From: Candidatus Planktophila sp.
Lineage (GTDB): Bacteria; Actinomycetota; Actinomycetes; Nanopelagicales; Nanopelagicaceae
Direction: 5' to 3'
DNA: 34,750 nt
NCBI GenBank assembly: GCA_013205535.1
Contig: JABMMN010000011.1
Coordinates: forward strand, 1-34,750
Translations under genes and position numbers: made by a program
The notes under the pieces: generated by a model
Seen by the model: the letters and a program-made list of their open reading frames with translations, nothing else
Database searches by the model: none
What the model was told of the DNA's origin: nothing
Shown: piece by piece, positions 34,234 to 34,750 of the stretch
Layout of the letters: every line of letters begins with the position of its first letter
Numbering within the stretch: position 1 is the stretch's first letter

Positions 34234-34255
34234 TGTTAGCAGTTTGTTAGCAGTT
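34234..34255 (+). repeat. Tandem repeat TGTTAGCAGTT x2
   Basis: Two perfect adjacent 11-base copies occupy 34234-34244 and 34245-34255. Their place about 105 bases inside the element end fits arm-type sites for a tyrosine integrase. Confidence 0.6.
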
Positions 34256-34329
34256 TTTAACTTACTACTCCCACCGCCCTGCTATCCCGTCGTTCTCTTT
34301 CACCAATGGAATAGGGCAGACCCTAAGAT

Positions 34330-34596
34330 TTATTCAAATAATGTATTGCCAAAATCGTCCACACGAACAATTTTTGTTTGTCGGCGGTTTGTTAAATAAG
34401 TTGGCACATAAACGAATAACCAAACACCTAAAGTAATTATGGATAGAAAAATCTGAAGCGTATGGTTAATGTTCTTGCCCTTTACTAATATCGCCTGTAC
34501 TGCTGACTGGCTTTCTACTCGCCAGCCCTTACTAACCTCAGTCGAAATCGCCATAGCCAATTTGTTAGCCTTTTCTGCGTCAGTAATCTTGTCCAT
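34330..34596 (-). CDS. 88-aa membrane protein of the mobile element (hypothetical)
   Basis: A small protein with a soluble N-terminal part (KGWRVESQSAVQAILVKGK), one long hydrophobic stretch at about 46-70 (FLSIITLGVWLFVYVPTYL) and a basic TNRRQTKIVRVDDFGN tail. The ATG has a strong GAGGAG ribosome site seven bases upstream. Similar small proteins with a lipid-facing middle and a VD-x-GN tail occur in actinobacterial genomes and phages, to my knowledge without known function. It is the only gene of the element inside the window. Confidence 0.7.
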   Translation of the reverse strand: MDKITDAEKANKLAMAISTEVSKGWRVESQSAVQAILVKGKNINHTLQIFLSIITLGVWLFVYVPTYLTNRRQTKIVRVDDFGNTLFE

Positions 34597-34624
34597 TTTG
34601 ACTCCTCTAGTTAGCGCCTTTAAG

Positions 34625-34644
34625 AGGCAAGTGTGCCTTTTTTT
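34625..34644 (+). terminator. Hairpin with U-run
   Basis: AGGCA-AGTG-TGCCT forms a perfect five-pair stem and is followed by six further T bases on the plus strand, a rho-independent terminator form. No plus-strand gene is seen to its left, so its client is unknown; it might instead lie in the leader of the minus-strand gene. Confidence 0.45.
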
Positions 34645-34716
34645 AGGGGTGACGGCTACCCCCCCTGCCTTTCCGGCATATCTCTCTCCCCGGAAGAGAC
34701 AAGGCGTACCTGTTAG

Positions 34717-34732
34717 AAGCCTTCTAAGGCTT
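34717..34732. repeat. Inverted repeat AAGCCTT-CT-AAGGCTT
   Basis: A perfect 7-2-7 inverted repeat lies upstream of the 88-aa gene, close to a looser TTCCGG...CCGGAA pair. An element repressor site is possible; nothing else is recognised between 34645 and the window end. Confidence 0.4.
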
Positions 34733-34750
34733 AAGAGAACCGATCTAAAC

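Noticed and set aside
34202-34399. 65-aa plus-strand frame as an element gene
   Set aside because: It runs through the tandem repeats, opposes the well-supported 88-aa gene and has no domain.
1-34750. CRISPR array, rRNA operon or insertion sequence
   Set aside because: No regularly spaced repeats, rRNA sequence, transposase or terminal inverted repeats with target duplication were seen.

Overview
The window comes from an actinobacterium. It carries mycothiol genes (mshA, mshD), the actinobacterial nitrogen regulator GlnR, CarD, a MutT1-type Nudix/phosphatase fusion, and a carD-ispDF-cysS-rlmB block in the same order as Mycobacterium tuberculosis Rv3584-Rv3579c. Genes are packed with gaps of a few bases or 4-nt overlaps, and base composition is moderate for an actinobacterium. 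A streamlined lineage such as freshwater Nanopelagicales (acI) would fit; that is inference from gene content and compactness, not a proven placement.

Layout, left to right. (1) 1-7171: a partial tRNA-Thr(UGU), then polyphosphate metabolism (ppx facing mutT1-ppk1) and a LacZ-type beta-galactosidase. (2) 7163-12603: SGNH hydrolase, rlmB, cysS, a fused ispDF and carD on the minus strand, with an LpqE-like lipoprotein diverging from carD. (3) 12596-19263: gpmA, YbjN protein, mshA, asparaginase, nitrobindin, a 42-aa membrane protein, ygfZ and a Fur/Zur regulator on the minus strand, then glnR and a half-length mshD on the plus strand. (4) 19249-24633: an operon of a PfkB sugar kinase, aldose 1-epimerase, class III aminotransferase and class V aminotransferase-like protein, a divergent aldo/keto reductase, and a tRNA-Thr(CGU) wedged between two stop codons.

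(5) 24635-33917: a WecA-type phosphosugar transferase, an orphan 45-aa reading frame, then an accessory amino-sugar module. The module has a GlcNAc-type kinase, a SIS protein, a GntR/UTRA regulator, a GNAT resembling the acetyltransferase-like domain of O-GlcNAcase, a sugar ABC importer (binding protein plus two permeases, no ATPase), a PIG-L deacetylase and a glycerol-1-phosphate-dehydrogenase-like enzyme. Repeated TGGTCT/AGACCA elements lie in both divergent promoter regions, so the GntR protein probably controls the whole set. No nagA or nagB is present, so the route after import is not the standard GlcNAc pathway and may use PIG-L and the dehydrogenase instead. This is the best candidate for an undescribed system.

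(6) 33918-34750: the chromosome meets a mobile element. A 3' half of tRNA-Tyr with encoded CCA and no 5' half is followed by inverted and tandem repeats like integrase arm sites, then a small membrane-protein gene. The element continues beyond the window; no integrase is visible here.
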